Shown here: one piece after another, positions 9,822 to 18,136 of the stretch
Layout: every line of letters starts with the position of its first letter
Position numbering within the stretch: position 1 is the first letter of the stretch
Assembly (NCBI GenBank): GCA_016715465.1
Contig: JADKAA010000024.1
Location: 1,364,001-1,428,000 of the forward strand
DNA length: 64,000 nt
Reading direction: 5' to 3'
From: Saprospiraceae bacterium
GTDB lineage: Bacteria; Bacteroidota; Bacteroidia; Chitinophagales; Saprospiraceae
The notes under the pieces: generated by a model
The model's input: only the letters and a program-made list of their open reading frames with translations
Databases searched by the model: none
Told to the model about the DNA's origin: nothing
Position numbers and translations under genes: made by a program

Positions 9822-9880
9822 TTCTAAATTCCTAATTCCTAAATCAAAATTCCTAATTCCTAAATCAAAATTCCTAATTT
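9822..9880. repeat. Heptamer-based tandem repeat (21-bp unit, about 2.5 copies)
   Basis: The array reads as consecutive heptamers: TTCTAAA, then TTCCTAA, TTCCTAA, ATCAAAA, then the same three again, then TTCCTAA. The 21-bp unit starts at 9829, 9850 and 9871. It lies just beyond the 3' end of the type A sorting protein gene, whose stop codon is at 9886. The rest of the 9691-9885 spacer holds no gene. Confidence 0.85.
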
Positions 9881-9885
9881 ACAAG

Positions 9886-11154
9886 CTATATACTAATCAG
9901 GCTTACCCGTTTGGTTGTAAGTTTCCTTCCCTGAGAATCGAAAATAGAATACAAATAAGTGCCTCTCTTCAGCTGGGACAAATCTGCAAGAAGTAACCTG
10001 CCATCTTTTACAGAAAAATTTCGCGAATAGATCCGCTTGCCAACGAGGTTGTAAACCTCAAGCTTATACTCGTCATATGGATAATTAAAAAGATCGAAAA
10101 TAACCTGCCCAAAGGAGGGGTTGGGGTGGGCAGTAATGCCATTTTCTGTATAATCCAGTTGTAAAGCATATGGACCTGGTTCCCTACTCTGATAATCTAT
10201 GCGGTTAATATTGTTGTTTAGGATTTCGTAGGAAAGTAAGACGCCTTTGTAGTTGGCAGATATAAAATCCACTCTTTGGTATCGCTGAAATTTGAGCAGT
10301 GTAGCCAGTTCCTGGGGTAAGGCATTGCTGTTGAGTCTTTCGTAAACCTGCCAGGCTTGTCCTGATTTTTTGATACGCGATTTTATGCCTTGACGGATCG
10401 ACACTTCGTGTTGCTGAACCGGAATGGAATTGTTGTCATAGGAAATAAATCCTTCATTGATTACTGTAGCATTTTCTGCATAAGAGAGTTCAATCAGCAT
10501 TGAATCAAAACCAGTGGGCACGAAATTGAATACGGATGCAATATCTTCCCTGTCAATTATAATCGTGAGATTGTAATCATTTTCATAGGTACTTCCTTTT
10601 CTCCGGTTGGTAACCATCAATCGCCGGGCCGGGCTATAAAGGAACACTTCTTTTCGAGATTTTCTATAGGGTACTTCAAGAACCCTGCCCATCGAATAAA
10701 GCCCGCCGTCTTTTACATAAAGGTATTCCTCCTCGTTATTGCTTTTGGCCCAAACCAGGGTGGCTCTAGGAAAATCATCAGCGTGACGTCCTGCTTTTGC
10801 TGGTTTAAATTCTTCATTGACCGAATAATAAGTTTTTAAGAAACCAAAATCCCAGAATTGTGGAGATGTAGGCTCTGCCATAAATTTCTCTATTTTTTCC
10901 AGGTGAGCACAACGGTAAAAAGCGTCCCCCACTTGAGGTAATGATTGTGTCAGTTGGGCATTGGCCATAAAGCCATTGCAAAAAATAAATGAAATGATGA
11001 GGGTTAACTTTTTAATATGGCATTGGTTTAAAATCAGTATTGTTGGACAATACAGTATGCCATGACCTGCTGCATTGCACCTCAAATGAGCAATTCCTGT
11101 ATTTGTAAAAATTGGGGCCGGTACTATGGGTGTTTTTTGACGTGGTCGAATCAT
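9886..11154 (-). CDS. Secreted protein with type A T9SS sorting domain, function unknown
   Basis: The C-terminus is a classic Por/T9SS type A sorting domain: ITAHPNPSFGQVIFDLF, then YKLEVYNLVGKRIYSR, then LKRGTYLYSIFDSQGRKLTTKRV. The middle (about 250 residues) has no domain I recognise. The start is uncertain. The signal peptide KKLTLIISFIFCNGFMANA begins only at residue 48, directly after an ATT codon (11016-11014). The nearest ATG to it (11023) is out of frame. The first in-frame ATG (11154) would add 46 residues that do not look like a secreted protein's N-terminus. However, a TAATTTTG -7 element at 11160-11167 sits right before that ATG. The 21-bp repeat array flanks the 3' end. Confidence 0.8.
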   Translation of the reverse strand: MIRPRQKTPIVPAPIFTNTGIAHLRCNAAGHGILYCPTILILNQCHIKKLTLIISFIFCNGFMANAQLTQSLPQVGDAFYRCAHLEKIEKFMAEPTSPQFWDFGFLKTYYSVNEEFKPAKAGRHADDFPRATLVWAKSNNEEEYLYVKDGGLYSMGRVLEVPYRKSRKEVFLYSPARRLMVTNRRKGSTYENDYNLTIIIDREDIASVFNFVPTGFDSMLIELSYAENATVINEGFISYDNNSIPVQQHEVSIRQGIKSRIKKSGQAWQVYERLNSNALPQELATLLKFQRYQRVDFISANYKGVLLSYEILNNNINRIDYQSREPGPYALQLDYTENGITAHPNPSFGQVIFDLFNYPYDEYKLEVYNLVGKRIYSRNFSVKDGRLLLADLSQLKRGTYLYSIFDSQGRKLTTKRVSLISI

Positions 11155-11340
11155 GGCTGCAAAATTAAGGTCTTTCCCCTGGAAGAACTTTTTTTATTTG
11201 ATTTTTATTTTACCGGATAGAAAGTTAAATAGAGTTGCATTTTAGGGCCCGGCGTTAAAAAATCATCCCATTAGCGGTTTTCTAATGCAAACTTAATGAC
11301 CTGCAAAGTGCGAATTGTGCCTAAAAAAGCTAATTTTCCT

Positions 11341-11348
11341 TAGTTTTG
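11341..11348 (+). promoter_or_regulatory. -7 promoter element of the ABC exporter operon
   Basis: TAGTTTTG matches TAnnTTTG exactly and lies 18 bases before the TTG start at 11367. A TTG at 11315-11317 could be the -33 element, but its 23-bp spacer is longer than usual. Confidence 0.5.
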
Positions 11349-11366
11349 TAGGAAATAGCAGCGAAT

Positions 11367-13202
11367 TTGAAGACATACTTCAGGATTTTATCCTACGCAA
11401 AACCCTATGGCAGGTTTGTGATTCCCTATTTCTTTTTTACCATCATTAGCGTATTGTTTGGGTTGGTGACATTTTATATGTTGGTTCCCATGCTTGACAT
11501 TATGTTTAATGACATTCAGACACCCAGCAGTGAACCACCGGCAGGTTTTGCATTTACCAAAGAATATTTCAACGAAATTTCTTCCTATTATTATGGCAGA
11601 CTGAGTTCCATAAGCGGGCTTGGTATGTTCGGCCCACTTTTTATTGTCTGTGTGGTCATCGTCTCGAGTAACCTGCTCTCAAATGTTTTTAAATATCTTG
11701 GGGCAAGGGTACTGAACAAAGCCAGGTTTGAAGTGGTACGCAAAATTAAAAATGCGACTTTCGACAAACTCATGCATATGGAAGTTTCCTTTTTTTCAGA
11801 TGCCAGAAAAGGGGACTTGCTTTCTCGTTTTTCATTTGACATGGTCAACATTGAATACCTCATTACAGACTCTTTAAAAGGATTTATCAGAGACCCTTTT
11901 ACCCTGATATTCTATTTGGGTTTTCTTATTTTCATTTCCTGGAAACTCACCCTCATTGCCATGGTCATTCTGCCCTTTGGGGGACTACTGGTTTCTTTAA
12001 TTACCGGCAAGCTGAAGCGGGCAGCACGACTTATAGATGAATCCAATGGCGAACTTATGAGCATATCCGAGGAGTCATTTACCGGCGTGCGGGTCATCAA
12101 ATCTTTTACTTCAGAAAGCTTCGTCAGTAGTCGCTTTGGTTTGGTCAATGCCACCAATGCCCGCGCCAGATTCAAACACGACACACGACTTGAATTGTCC
12201 GGCAGCATATCAGAAGTGTTTGGCATGCTCATGGTGGCCATAATCTTGTATGTTGGAGGGCGGCATGTATTGCAACAGATTGGCGAACTCAAGGCCTCAG
12301 AATTTATTGCCTACCTCGGCCTCTTTTCCCAGGTTATCATACCTGCTAAAAGTCTGGTCCAATGTGTAAATGTGATACAAAAAGGTTTGCTCTCTGCACA
12401 AAAGATTTTCGACATCCTTGACCGCAAAGTACTCATTGTGGATGATGCCCGTGCCGTGGATAAAAAGCACCTGGAACACGGCATTCAAATTACGAATCTC
12501 AATTTCCGGTATGATGAAAAATATGTACTAAAAAACATCAATCTTTTCATTCCAAAAGGTAAGACGGTAGCCCTGGTTGGCCCGTCAGGAAGTGGCAAAA
12601 CCACATTGGCAGATCTGGTGTCCCGGTTTTATGATGTACACGAAGGAAGCATTGAATTTGATGGTATAGACATAAAAAAAATCCGGCAGAACAGCCTTAG
12701 GGCAATGATCGGCATTGTGGCACAGGAGTCTTTGCTTTTTAATGATACAATCCGCCAAAACATCTTACTGGGTAAAGAAAATATTTCCCCCGCTGAAATT
12801 GAAACAGCGGCCCAGGCAGCAAATGCCCATGATTTCATAATAAAGCAAACAAATGGCTACGACACGAGGATCGGAGACAGGGGTAACAAATTGTCCGGCG
12901 GCCAAAAACAACGCATAAGCATCGCCAGGGCACTGCTTAAAAATCCCGAAGTTCTCGTGCTGGATGAGGCCACATCGGCTCTCGATGCAGAATCGGAACG
13001 TATGGTTCAGGATGCGTTGGAACGACTCATGCACAGCAGGACGTCAATTGTCATTGCCCATCGCCTGAGCACGGTCATGCACGCAGATTTGATTGTTGTA
13101 CTCAATGAAGGAGAAATAGTAGAACAGGGCAACCATGGAGAACTGCTCGCAAAGAATGGATTTTATAAGAGACTGGTTTCGCTTCAGACAGACCTGGTAT
13201 GA
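11367..13202 (+). CDS. ABC exporter, fused membrane and ATPase domains (MsbA-like)
   Basis: A 611-residue half-transporter of the MsbA/lipid-exporter type, which flips a lipid or exports a small substrate from the inner membrane. The six-helix membrane domain fills residues 1-330. The ATPase domain follows: Walker A GPSGSGKTTL, the signature LSGGQKQRISIARALL, Walker B VLVLDEATSALD, and the switch histidine in VIAHRLSTV. The start is TTG at 11367, chosen because KTYFRILSYAKPYGRFV is the normal start of this family. The following glycosyltransferase overlaps its stop (ATGA), which suggests that the exported substrate is a glycolipid or polysaccharide precursor. The true substrate is unknown. 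Confidence 0.9.
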   Translation: MKTYFRILSYAKPYGRFVIPYFFFTIISVLFGLVTFYMLVPMLDIMFNDIQTPSSEPPAGFAFTKEYFNEISSYYYGRLSSISGLGMFGPLFIVCVVIVSSNLLSNVFKYLGARVLNKARFEVVRKIKNATFDKLMHMEVSFFSDARKGDLLSRFSFDMVNIEYLITDSLKGFIRDPFTLIFYLGFLIFISWKLTLIAMVILPFGGLLVSLITGKLKRAARLIDESNGELMSISEESFTGVRVIKSFTSESFVSSRFGLVNATNARARFKHDTRLELSGSISEVFGMLMVAIILYVGGRHVLQQIGELKASEFIAYLGLFSQVIIPAKSLVQCVNVIQKGLLSAQKIFDILDRKVLIVDDARAVDKKHLEHGIQITNLNFRYDEKYVLKNINLFIPKGKTVALVGPSGSGKTTLADLVSRFYDVHEGSIEFDGIDIKKIRQNSLRAMIGIVAQESLLFNDTIRQNILLGKENISPAEIETAAQAANAHDFIIKQTNGYDTRIGDRGNKLSGGQKQRISIARALLKNPEVLVLDEATSALDAESERMVQDALERLMHSRTSIVIAHRLSTVMHADLIVVLNEGEIVEQGNHGELLAKNGFYKRLVSLQTDLV

Positions 13203-14032
13203 TGACATCCACGGAAATAAATATCACAGCGCCTTCAAGCTGTTCTTTAATCATTACCACATACAATTGGCCATCAGCGCTTAATCTTTGTCTTCAAAGT
13301 TGTTTGGCTCAGACCAGAATGCCCGATGAGATTTTGATTGCAGACGACGGCAGTACGAACGAAACCCGCCAAGTCATTGAAAAATTCAGTGCCATTTCCG
13401 CTGTCCCAATTTTACATATTTGGCAGGATGACCTGGGGTTTCGGCTGGCCGCCATTCGAAATAAAGCTTTTGCAGCAGCATCAGGTGATTACATCATTCA
13501 AATCGATGGCGACCTCATCCTTCACCCTCGTTTTGTGGAGGATCACTTGAATTTAAAGAGAAAAGGATGTTTTGTGAGTGGCAGCAGGGCTTTGATTACA
13601 GAAGTTCATACTAAGGAATTGTTGGAGGGTTTGTCTTATACGCTTCTCAATCATTCAAAATTATTGAAACGATTGAACGCCATTCGCTTTCAGACCATCA
13701 CGCGGATTTTTCTTTTTTTCAAACGACAAAATAACAACCATCAATATGTGCTTGGAGCCAACATGGCATTCTGGAGAAAGGATCTTTACAACGTCAACGG
13801 ATACAATACCCAGTTTGAAGGTTGGGGTAAAGAGGATAACGAAATAGCCATCCGGTTAAAGAAATATGGCCTGAAATTGATGATCATCAGGAACAGTTGT
13901 ATTGTATACCATTTGCACCATAAGGCAGCTTCGAGGTCGCTGACAGCAGCCAATGAAACAATGCTCAAACAGGCTTTATCTTCAGACAATTATTATTGTC
14001 AGCATGGTATAAAGAGCAGAAACCCTGGCTAA
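13199..14032 (+). CDS. Family 2 glycosyltransferase
   Basis: A 277-residue cytoplasmic GT-A transferase. The nucleotide-binding start is SLIITTYNWPSAL, followed by LIADDGSTNET. The metal-binding DxD motif is the DGD in IIQIDGDLI. The C-terminal part carries GWGKEDNEIAIRL, the galactosyltransferase-like (Glyco_transf_7C) motif found in chondroitin-polymerase-type enzymes, where the ED pair is catalytic. Its ATG overlaps the exporter stop codon (ATGA at 13199-13202), so the two are translationally coupled. The likely role is building a surface glycan or glycolipid. Donor and acceptor sugars cannot be read from the sequence. Confidence 0.9.
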   Translation: MMTSTEINITAPSSCSLIITTYNWPSALNLCLQSCLAQTRMPDEILIADDGSTNETRQVIEKFSAISAVPILHIWQDDLGFRLAAIRNKAFAAASGDYIIQIDGDLILHPRFVEDHLNLKRKGCFVSGSRALITEVHTKELLEGLSYTLLNHSKLLKRLNAIRFQTITRIFLFFKRQNNNHQYVLGANMAFWRKDLYNVNGYNTQFEGWGKEDNEIAIRLKKYGLKLMIIRNSCIVYHLHHKAASRSLTAANETMLKQALSSDNYYCQHGIKSRNPG

Positions 14033-14129
14033 AGCTGGCAATAGGTTGATTCTCTTGCGTTTTCAGGAGCGTGTGCCGATATGCCCGAAATTTTTAATGG
14101 AAACTAAATTGTCCTGCAGCTTACTATTC

Positions 14130-15476
14130 TTAACCCTCAGGTTCCAGTTCAAAGTTGTTGAGAAAACCGGTGTGGAAATTGCCATTTCTAAAATCGGCAT
14201 TCTTCATCAGTTGAATGTGAAAAGGTACCGTGGTTTTAATGCCTTCAATGATGAACTCGTCGAGTGCCCTTTGCATCTTCGTAATACACTCCTCACGCGT
14301 CTGTGCTTTGCAGATAAGTTTGGCAATCATGGAATCGTAATAAGGTGGTACGGTGTAACTGGCATAGACATGGGTGTCTACGCGGACCCCATGTCCTTTT
14401 GGTGTGTGAAATGAAGTTACTTTTCCGGGTGATGGCCTGAAGCCATTGTACACATCTTCTGCATTGATCCGGCATTCCATGGCATGCATGGTAGGGTAGT
14501 AGTTTTTACCGGATATTTGCACCCCTGCCGCTACCTTTATTTGCTCTTTGATAAGGTCATGGTCGATGACTTCTTCGGTTACCGGATGTTCTACCTGTAT
14601 TCGTGTATTCATCTCCATAAAATAGAAGTTCCGGTATTTATCAACCAGAAATTCAATGGTACCCACACCTTCATAGTTGATGGCTTTACCTGCTTTAACA
14701 GCAGCATCTCCCATCAGTTCCCTTAATTCAGGAGTCATAAACGGAGAAGGACTTTCTTCAACGAGTTTTTGATGTCGTCGTTGAATCGAGCAGTCTCTTT
14801 CGGACAGGTGAACCACCGTCCCTTTTTGATCGCCAATGATTTGAAACTCTATATGCCGGGGTTCTTCTATGAATTTTTCCACATAAATACCGTCGTTGCC
14901 AAAGGAAGCCTTGGCCTCCTGGCGCGCTTTATTCCAGGCATCTTCAAATTCATCGTCACTCCATACTACCCGCATACCCTTTCCACCGCCACCGGCAGTA
15001 GCTTTGAGGATGACGGGATAACCTATTTCACCTGCTATTTTAATGCCTTCTTTTATGTCTTTGAGGAGTCCCCCAGAACCGGGTACAACCGGCACGCCGG
15101 CTTTGATCATGGTTTCCTTCGCCGTAATCTTGTCTCCCATCTTGCGGATTTGATCCGGAGTTGGACCAATGAATTTCACTCCATACTGCGCACAAATCTC
15201 AGAGAACTTGGCATTTTCAGACAAGAAACCATACCCGGGATGCACAGCATCGGAATTGGTGATTTCTACGGCAGCCATGATTTTTGGAATGTTCAGATAG
15301 GAGTCCGCGGATGCAGGAGGTCCAATACAAACCGCTTCATCTGCAAATCGAACGTGAAGACTCTCCTTATCTGCTGTGGAATAAATGGCTACGGTTTTAA
15401 TGCCCATTTCTTTACACGTTCTTATTACCCGCAGGGCGATTTCACCCCGGTTGGCAATCAGTATTTTATTGAACAT
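14130..15476 (-). CDS. accC: Acetyl-CoA carboxylase, biotin carboxylase subunit
   Basis: Carboxylates biotin on BCCP using ATP and bicarbonate, the first half of malonyl-CoA synthesis. The 448-residue length is normal. The N-terminus MFNKILIANRGEIALRVIR is diagnostic. The ATP-grasp glycine loop is KATAGGGGKGMRVV; the catalytic region includes EMNTRIQVEHPVTE. It is the last gene of the fabH-efp-accB-accC group and follows accB by 32 bases. It converges on the glycosyltransferase gene; no clear hairpin is seen in the 97-base gap 14033-14129. Confidence 0.97.
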   Translation of the reverse strand: MFNKILIANRGEIALRVIRTCKEMGIKTVAIYSTADKESLHVRFADEAVCIGPPASADSYLNIPKIMAAVEITNSDAVHPGYGFLSENAKFSEICAQYGVKFIGPTPDQIRKMGDKITAKETMIKAGVPVVPGSGGLLKDIKEGIKIAGEIGYPVILKATAGGGGKGMRVVWSDDEFEDAWNKARQEAKASFGNDGIYVEKFIEEPRHIEFQIIGDQKGTVVHLSERDCSIQRRHQKLVEESPSPFMTPELRELMGDAAVKAGKAINYEGVGTIEFLVDKYRNFYFMEMNTRIQVEHPVTEEVIDHDLIKEQIKVAAGVQISGKNYYPTMHAMECRINAEDVYNGFRPSPGKVTSFHTPKGHGVRVDTHVYASYTVPPYYDSMIAKLICKAQTREECITKMQRALDEFIIEGIKTTVPFHIQLMKNADFRNGNFHTGFLNNFELEPEG

Positions 15477-15508
15477 ATGGATGCTTGTTGGTTAAATGAA
15501 GTTTGGTA

Positions 15509-16000
15509 CTATGGTTCTACCAGAAAGAGTACCTGGTCATACTCTACAGGAGAAGCATCTTCGACCATCACTTTGACGATCTTGCCTGAAAACTCACTTT
15601 CTATTTCGTTGAAAAGTTTCATGGCTTCAATGATACATACGACACTACCTTTTTGAATGCTGTCGCCTACGGAAACAAAGGCCGGTTTGTCCGGCGCAGA
15701 AGACCGGTAAAAAGTACCCACCATGGGACTTTTAACCTCAATCAGATTGCCGGTACCCGCATTTTTATTTGACGGTGATTCCGATTTAAAATCGTCAGAA
15801 GTACCTGAATTCGCAGGAGTAGGGGAGCTGACAGCAGGCATGGGTTGAGCCATCATGGGCATTGAGGTGTTTACCACCTGCGCAGCATAGGTCCTTGCAC
15901 CTTTAATCTTGATTTCATAAGTCTCCGTCTTAAAACTAAACTCACTTAGATTGGACTTATCCATCAGTTTGATCAAGTCCTGTATTTCTTTAAATGTCAT
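15509..16000 (-). CDS. accB: Biotin carboxyl carrier protein of acetyl-CoA carboxylase
   Basis: The 163-residue carrier holds the biotin moved between carboxylase and carboxyltransferase. It has an N-terminal helical region, a Met/Pro/Ser-rich flexible linker (about residues 45-80) and a C-terminal biotinyl domain. The biotinylation site EAMKL puts the modified lysine at K128, and the domain 'thumb' region is present. It sits between efp and accC, the usual order in Bacteroidota. Confidence 0.97.
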   Translation of the reverse strand: MTFKEIQDLIKLMDKSNLSEFSFKTETYEIKIKGARTYAAQVVNTSMPMMAQPMPAVSSPTPANSGTSDDFKSESPSNKNAGTGNLIEVKSPMVGTFYRSSAPDKPAFVSVGDSIQKGSVVCIIEAMKLFNEIESEFSGKIVKVMVEDASPVEYDQVLFLVEP

Positions 16001-16144
16001 ACAAAATTGGTTTTACGGTTATTAGATCAGTCCGATAAAGATACAGGTTATAATTAAAATAATCGAATCGGAAGGAATTCTTTTTGATAATCAAAATCAA
16101 ACAGCACAAGACAAGCATTTCGCCATATATTGTGTGGTAGTTAT

Positions 16145-16708
16145 TTATTTCACTCTTTCCAGGTATTCACCGGTTCGCGTATCGATTTTCAATTTGTCAC
16201 CAGTATTTATAAAGATGGGCACCTTGATTTCTGCTCCGGTTTCCAGGGTGGCCAACTTGGTAACATTGGTAGCGGTATCCCCCCTTACCCCAGGTTCAGC
16301 ATAAGTCACTTCCAGTACCACGTTTTGAGCCATCTCAGTTGTCAAAGGCAGGTCCTTCTCTGCATGGAACAGAATTTCGAGTTCAGCACCTTCTTTCAGG
16401 AATTCTGGTCTGTCAAGCATTTGCTCTTTTAACTCAACCTGGTCGTAATTCTCATTATCCATAAAATGGTAGCCGTTTTCGTCTTTGTAGAGAAACTGGA
16501 ATTTCCTTCGCTCAATACGAACATCATCTATTTTATGACCAGATGGAAAAGTATTGTCAATGACCCTTCCGTTGGTCAAAGATTTAAGTTTGGTGCGCAC
16601 AAATGCGGCCCCTTTACCGGGTTTTACGTGTTGAAATTCGACAATGGTGTAAATGTCATTATTGAAACTGATGCATAAGCCGTTTCTAATGTCTGAAGTT
16701 GATGCCAT
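16145..16708 (-). CDS. efp: Elongation factor P
   Basis: Relieves ribosome stalling at polyproline stretches. The 187-residue length and three-domain layout are normal. The tip loop is KPGKGAAF, with the candidate modified residue at K32. This is the lysine type rather than the arginine type. No modification enzyme (EpmA/EpmB-like) is in the window. A -7 element lies 30 bases upstream, so efp may have its own promoter within the fabH-accC group. Confidence 0.97.
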   Translation of the reverse strand: MASTSDIRNGLCISFNNDIYTIVEFQHVKPGKGAAFVRTKLKSLTNGRVIDNTFPSGHKIDDVRIERRKFQFLYKDENGYHFMDNENYDQVELKEQMLDRPEFLKEGAELEILFHAEKDLPLTTEMAQNVVLEVTYAEPGVRGDTATNVTKLATLETGAEIKVPIFINTGDKLKIDTRTGEYLERVK

Positions 16709-16737
16709 GATTGTTGATGTAATTTTTAAAAACGGGG

Positions 16738-16745
16738 CAAAAGTA
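16738..16745 (-). promoter_or_regulatory. -7 promoter element of efp
   Basis: The minus strand reads TACTTTTG, an exact TAnnTTTG match, with its end 30 bases from the efp ATG. No clear -33 TTG is seen. Confidence 0.45.
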
Positions 16746-16765
16746 AGTACTCAGGCCCATTATTC

Positions 16766-17788
16766 CTAATTTCTATTCAGGATTGAACCCTGGCTGCCGT
16801 CATAAGCCCATTTTATGTAGATGCTGCCCCAGGTGAAGCCACCTCCAAAAGCCGTTAGCAGGATATCGTCTCCTTTTTTGAGTTGATTTTCATAGTCAGA
16901 AAGACATAGAGGCAGGGTTCCCGCGGTGGTGTTGCCATACTTGTAAATATTTACCATGATTTTTTCCATGGGAAAATCCAGCATTTCTGAAACGGAATTG
17001 ATGATGCGCATATTGGCCTGATGAGGGACTATCCACTCCACGGTATCATTGGTAAGCTGGTTTCGCTCCATCAGTTCCCTTAAAGTAGATGTCATACCCG
17101 TAACAGCGGCTTTAAACACAGGCTTGCCTTCCTGATAAGCAAAATGCAGCCTGTTTTTAACTGTTTCCTCTGATGTGGGCATTAAGGATCCGCCGGCTTT
17201 GAGGTGCAAAAAGTGCCTTCCTGCCCCGTCGGCTTTCAGAATGCTATCTATTACTCCCAGATTTTCTGTGTTGGGCTCAAGCATTACAGCACCACCACCA
17301 TCTCCAAAAATGACGCAAGTGGTTCTGTCGGTATAATCGACTATGGAAGACATCATGTCTACACCAACGACTATTACTTTTTTATAAGTGCCGGTTTCTA
17401 CAAATTTAGCACCGGTGGTTAGAGCATACAGAAAGCCTGAACACGCAGCATTGATGTCGAAGCCAAAGCCGTTTTTGGCCCCCACTTTATCTAGAATGGT
17501 ATTGGCCGTATCCGGAAACTTCATGTCTGCAGTCACTGTGGCACAGATGAGTAATTCAATTTCTTCGGCCTGGGTATTCGTTTTTTCCAGGAGGCGCTGG
17601 ACAATTTCTACCCCCATGTCTGAGGTGGCTTTTCCCGGAGTTTTAAGGATATGCCTTTCTTTGATGCCCGTGCGTGAAGTAATCCACTCGTCAGAAGTAT
17701 CCACCATTTTTGCCAGATCCTCATTGGTAAGCACGTGTTCAGGAACATAACCTGCTACACCCGTGATGGCTGCCCTCAGCTTTGTCAT
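16766..17788 (-). CDS. fabH: Beta-ketoacyl-ACP synthase III
   Basis: Starts fatty acid chains by condensing an acyl-CoA primer with malonyl-ACP. The 340-residue length fits. The catalytic triad is visible: Cys in NAACSGFLYAL, His in VPHQANM and Asn in YGNTTAG. The N-terminus AAITGVAGYVPE is typical. In many Bacteroidota rpmF and plsX precede fabH; they are absent here, and the upstream region is AT-rich non-coding sequence with its own -7 element. Confidence 0.96.
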   Translation of the reverse strand: MTKLRAAITGVAGYVPEHVLTNEDLAKMVDTSDEWITSRTGIKERHILKTPGKATSDMGVEIVQRLLEKTNTQAEEIELLICATVTADMKFPDTANTILDKVGAKNGFGFDINAACSGFLYALTTGAKFVETGTYKKVIVVGVDMMSSIVDYTDRTTCVIFGDGGGAVMLEPNTENLGVIDSILKADGAGRHFLHLKAGGSLMPTSEETVKNRLHFAYQEGKPVFKAAVTGMTSTLRELMERNQLTNDTVEWIVPHQANMRIINSVSEMLDFPMEKIMVNIYKYGNTTAGTLPLCLSDYENQLKKGDDILLTAFGGGFTWGSIYIKWAYDGSQGSILNRN

Positions 17789-17810
17789 TTCTTTTATGGT
17801 TGTCGTGGTG

Positions 17811-17818
17811 CAAATATA
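17811..17818 (-). promoter_or_regulatory. -7 promoter element of fabH
   Basis: The minus strand reads TATATTTG, an exact TAnnTTTG match, 23 bases before the fabH ATG. Confidence 0.5.
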
Positions 17819-18136
17819 GGATTTATATCTTCATTTATTAAATTGCCTGAATTCCATCAGTGGCGTTATCGTCAACCTCTGCTAAACTTAACAAAATGGA
17901 TTTGATCTTCAACCCTTTTTGTTTTAAAGCACGGCTTCAAACAAACATAAAACAAATTATATAATAATGATATGTTTAAAGATCATAAAATAAGTATTAT
18001 ATATATTAAGTATATACATATATAATGTAGATATTTATATTTTGGCACTATAATTGTACTACTTGTTAGGGTGTTACATAGTATAATAAAATTCAATATG
18101 TAAACATGTCTTTTAATCACATTAAAATTTATTCAG
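17819..18136. other. AT-rich intergenic region between divergent fabH and the thioredoxin-SPOR gene
   Basis: No gene is visible. From about 17940 to 18110 the sequence is strongly AT-rich, with runs of alternating TATATA (17990-18025). It includes TATTTTG at 18038-18044, one base shorter than the standard -7 element. It probably holds the promoter of the downstream gene, but I cannot assign it firmly. Confidence 0.5.

Noticed and set aside
14769..15656. 295-codon open frame on the plus strand
   Set aside because: It lies opposite accC and accB, which are certain; its protein shows no family features.
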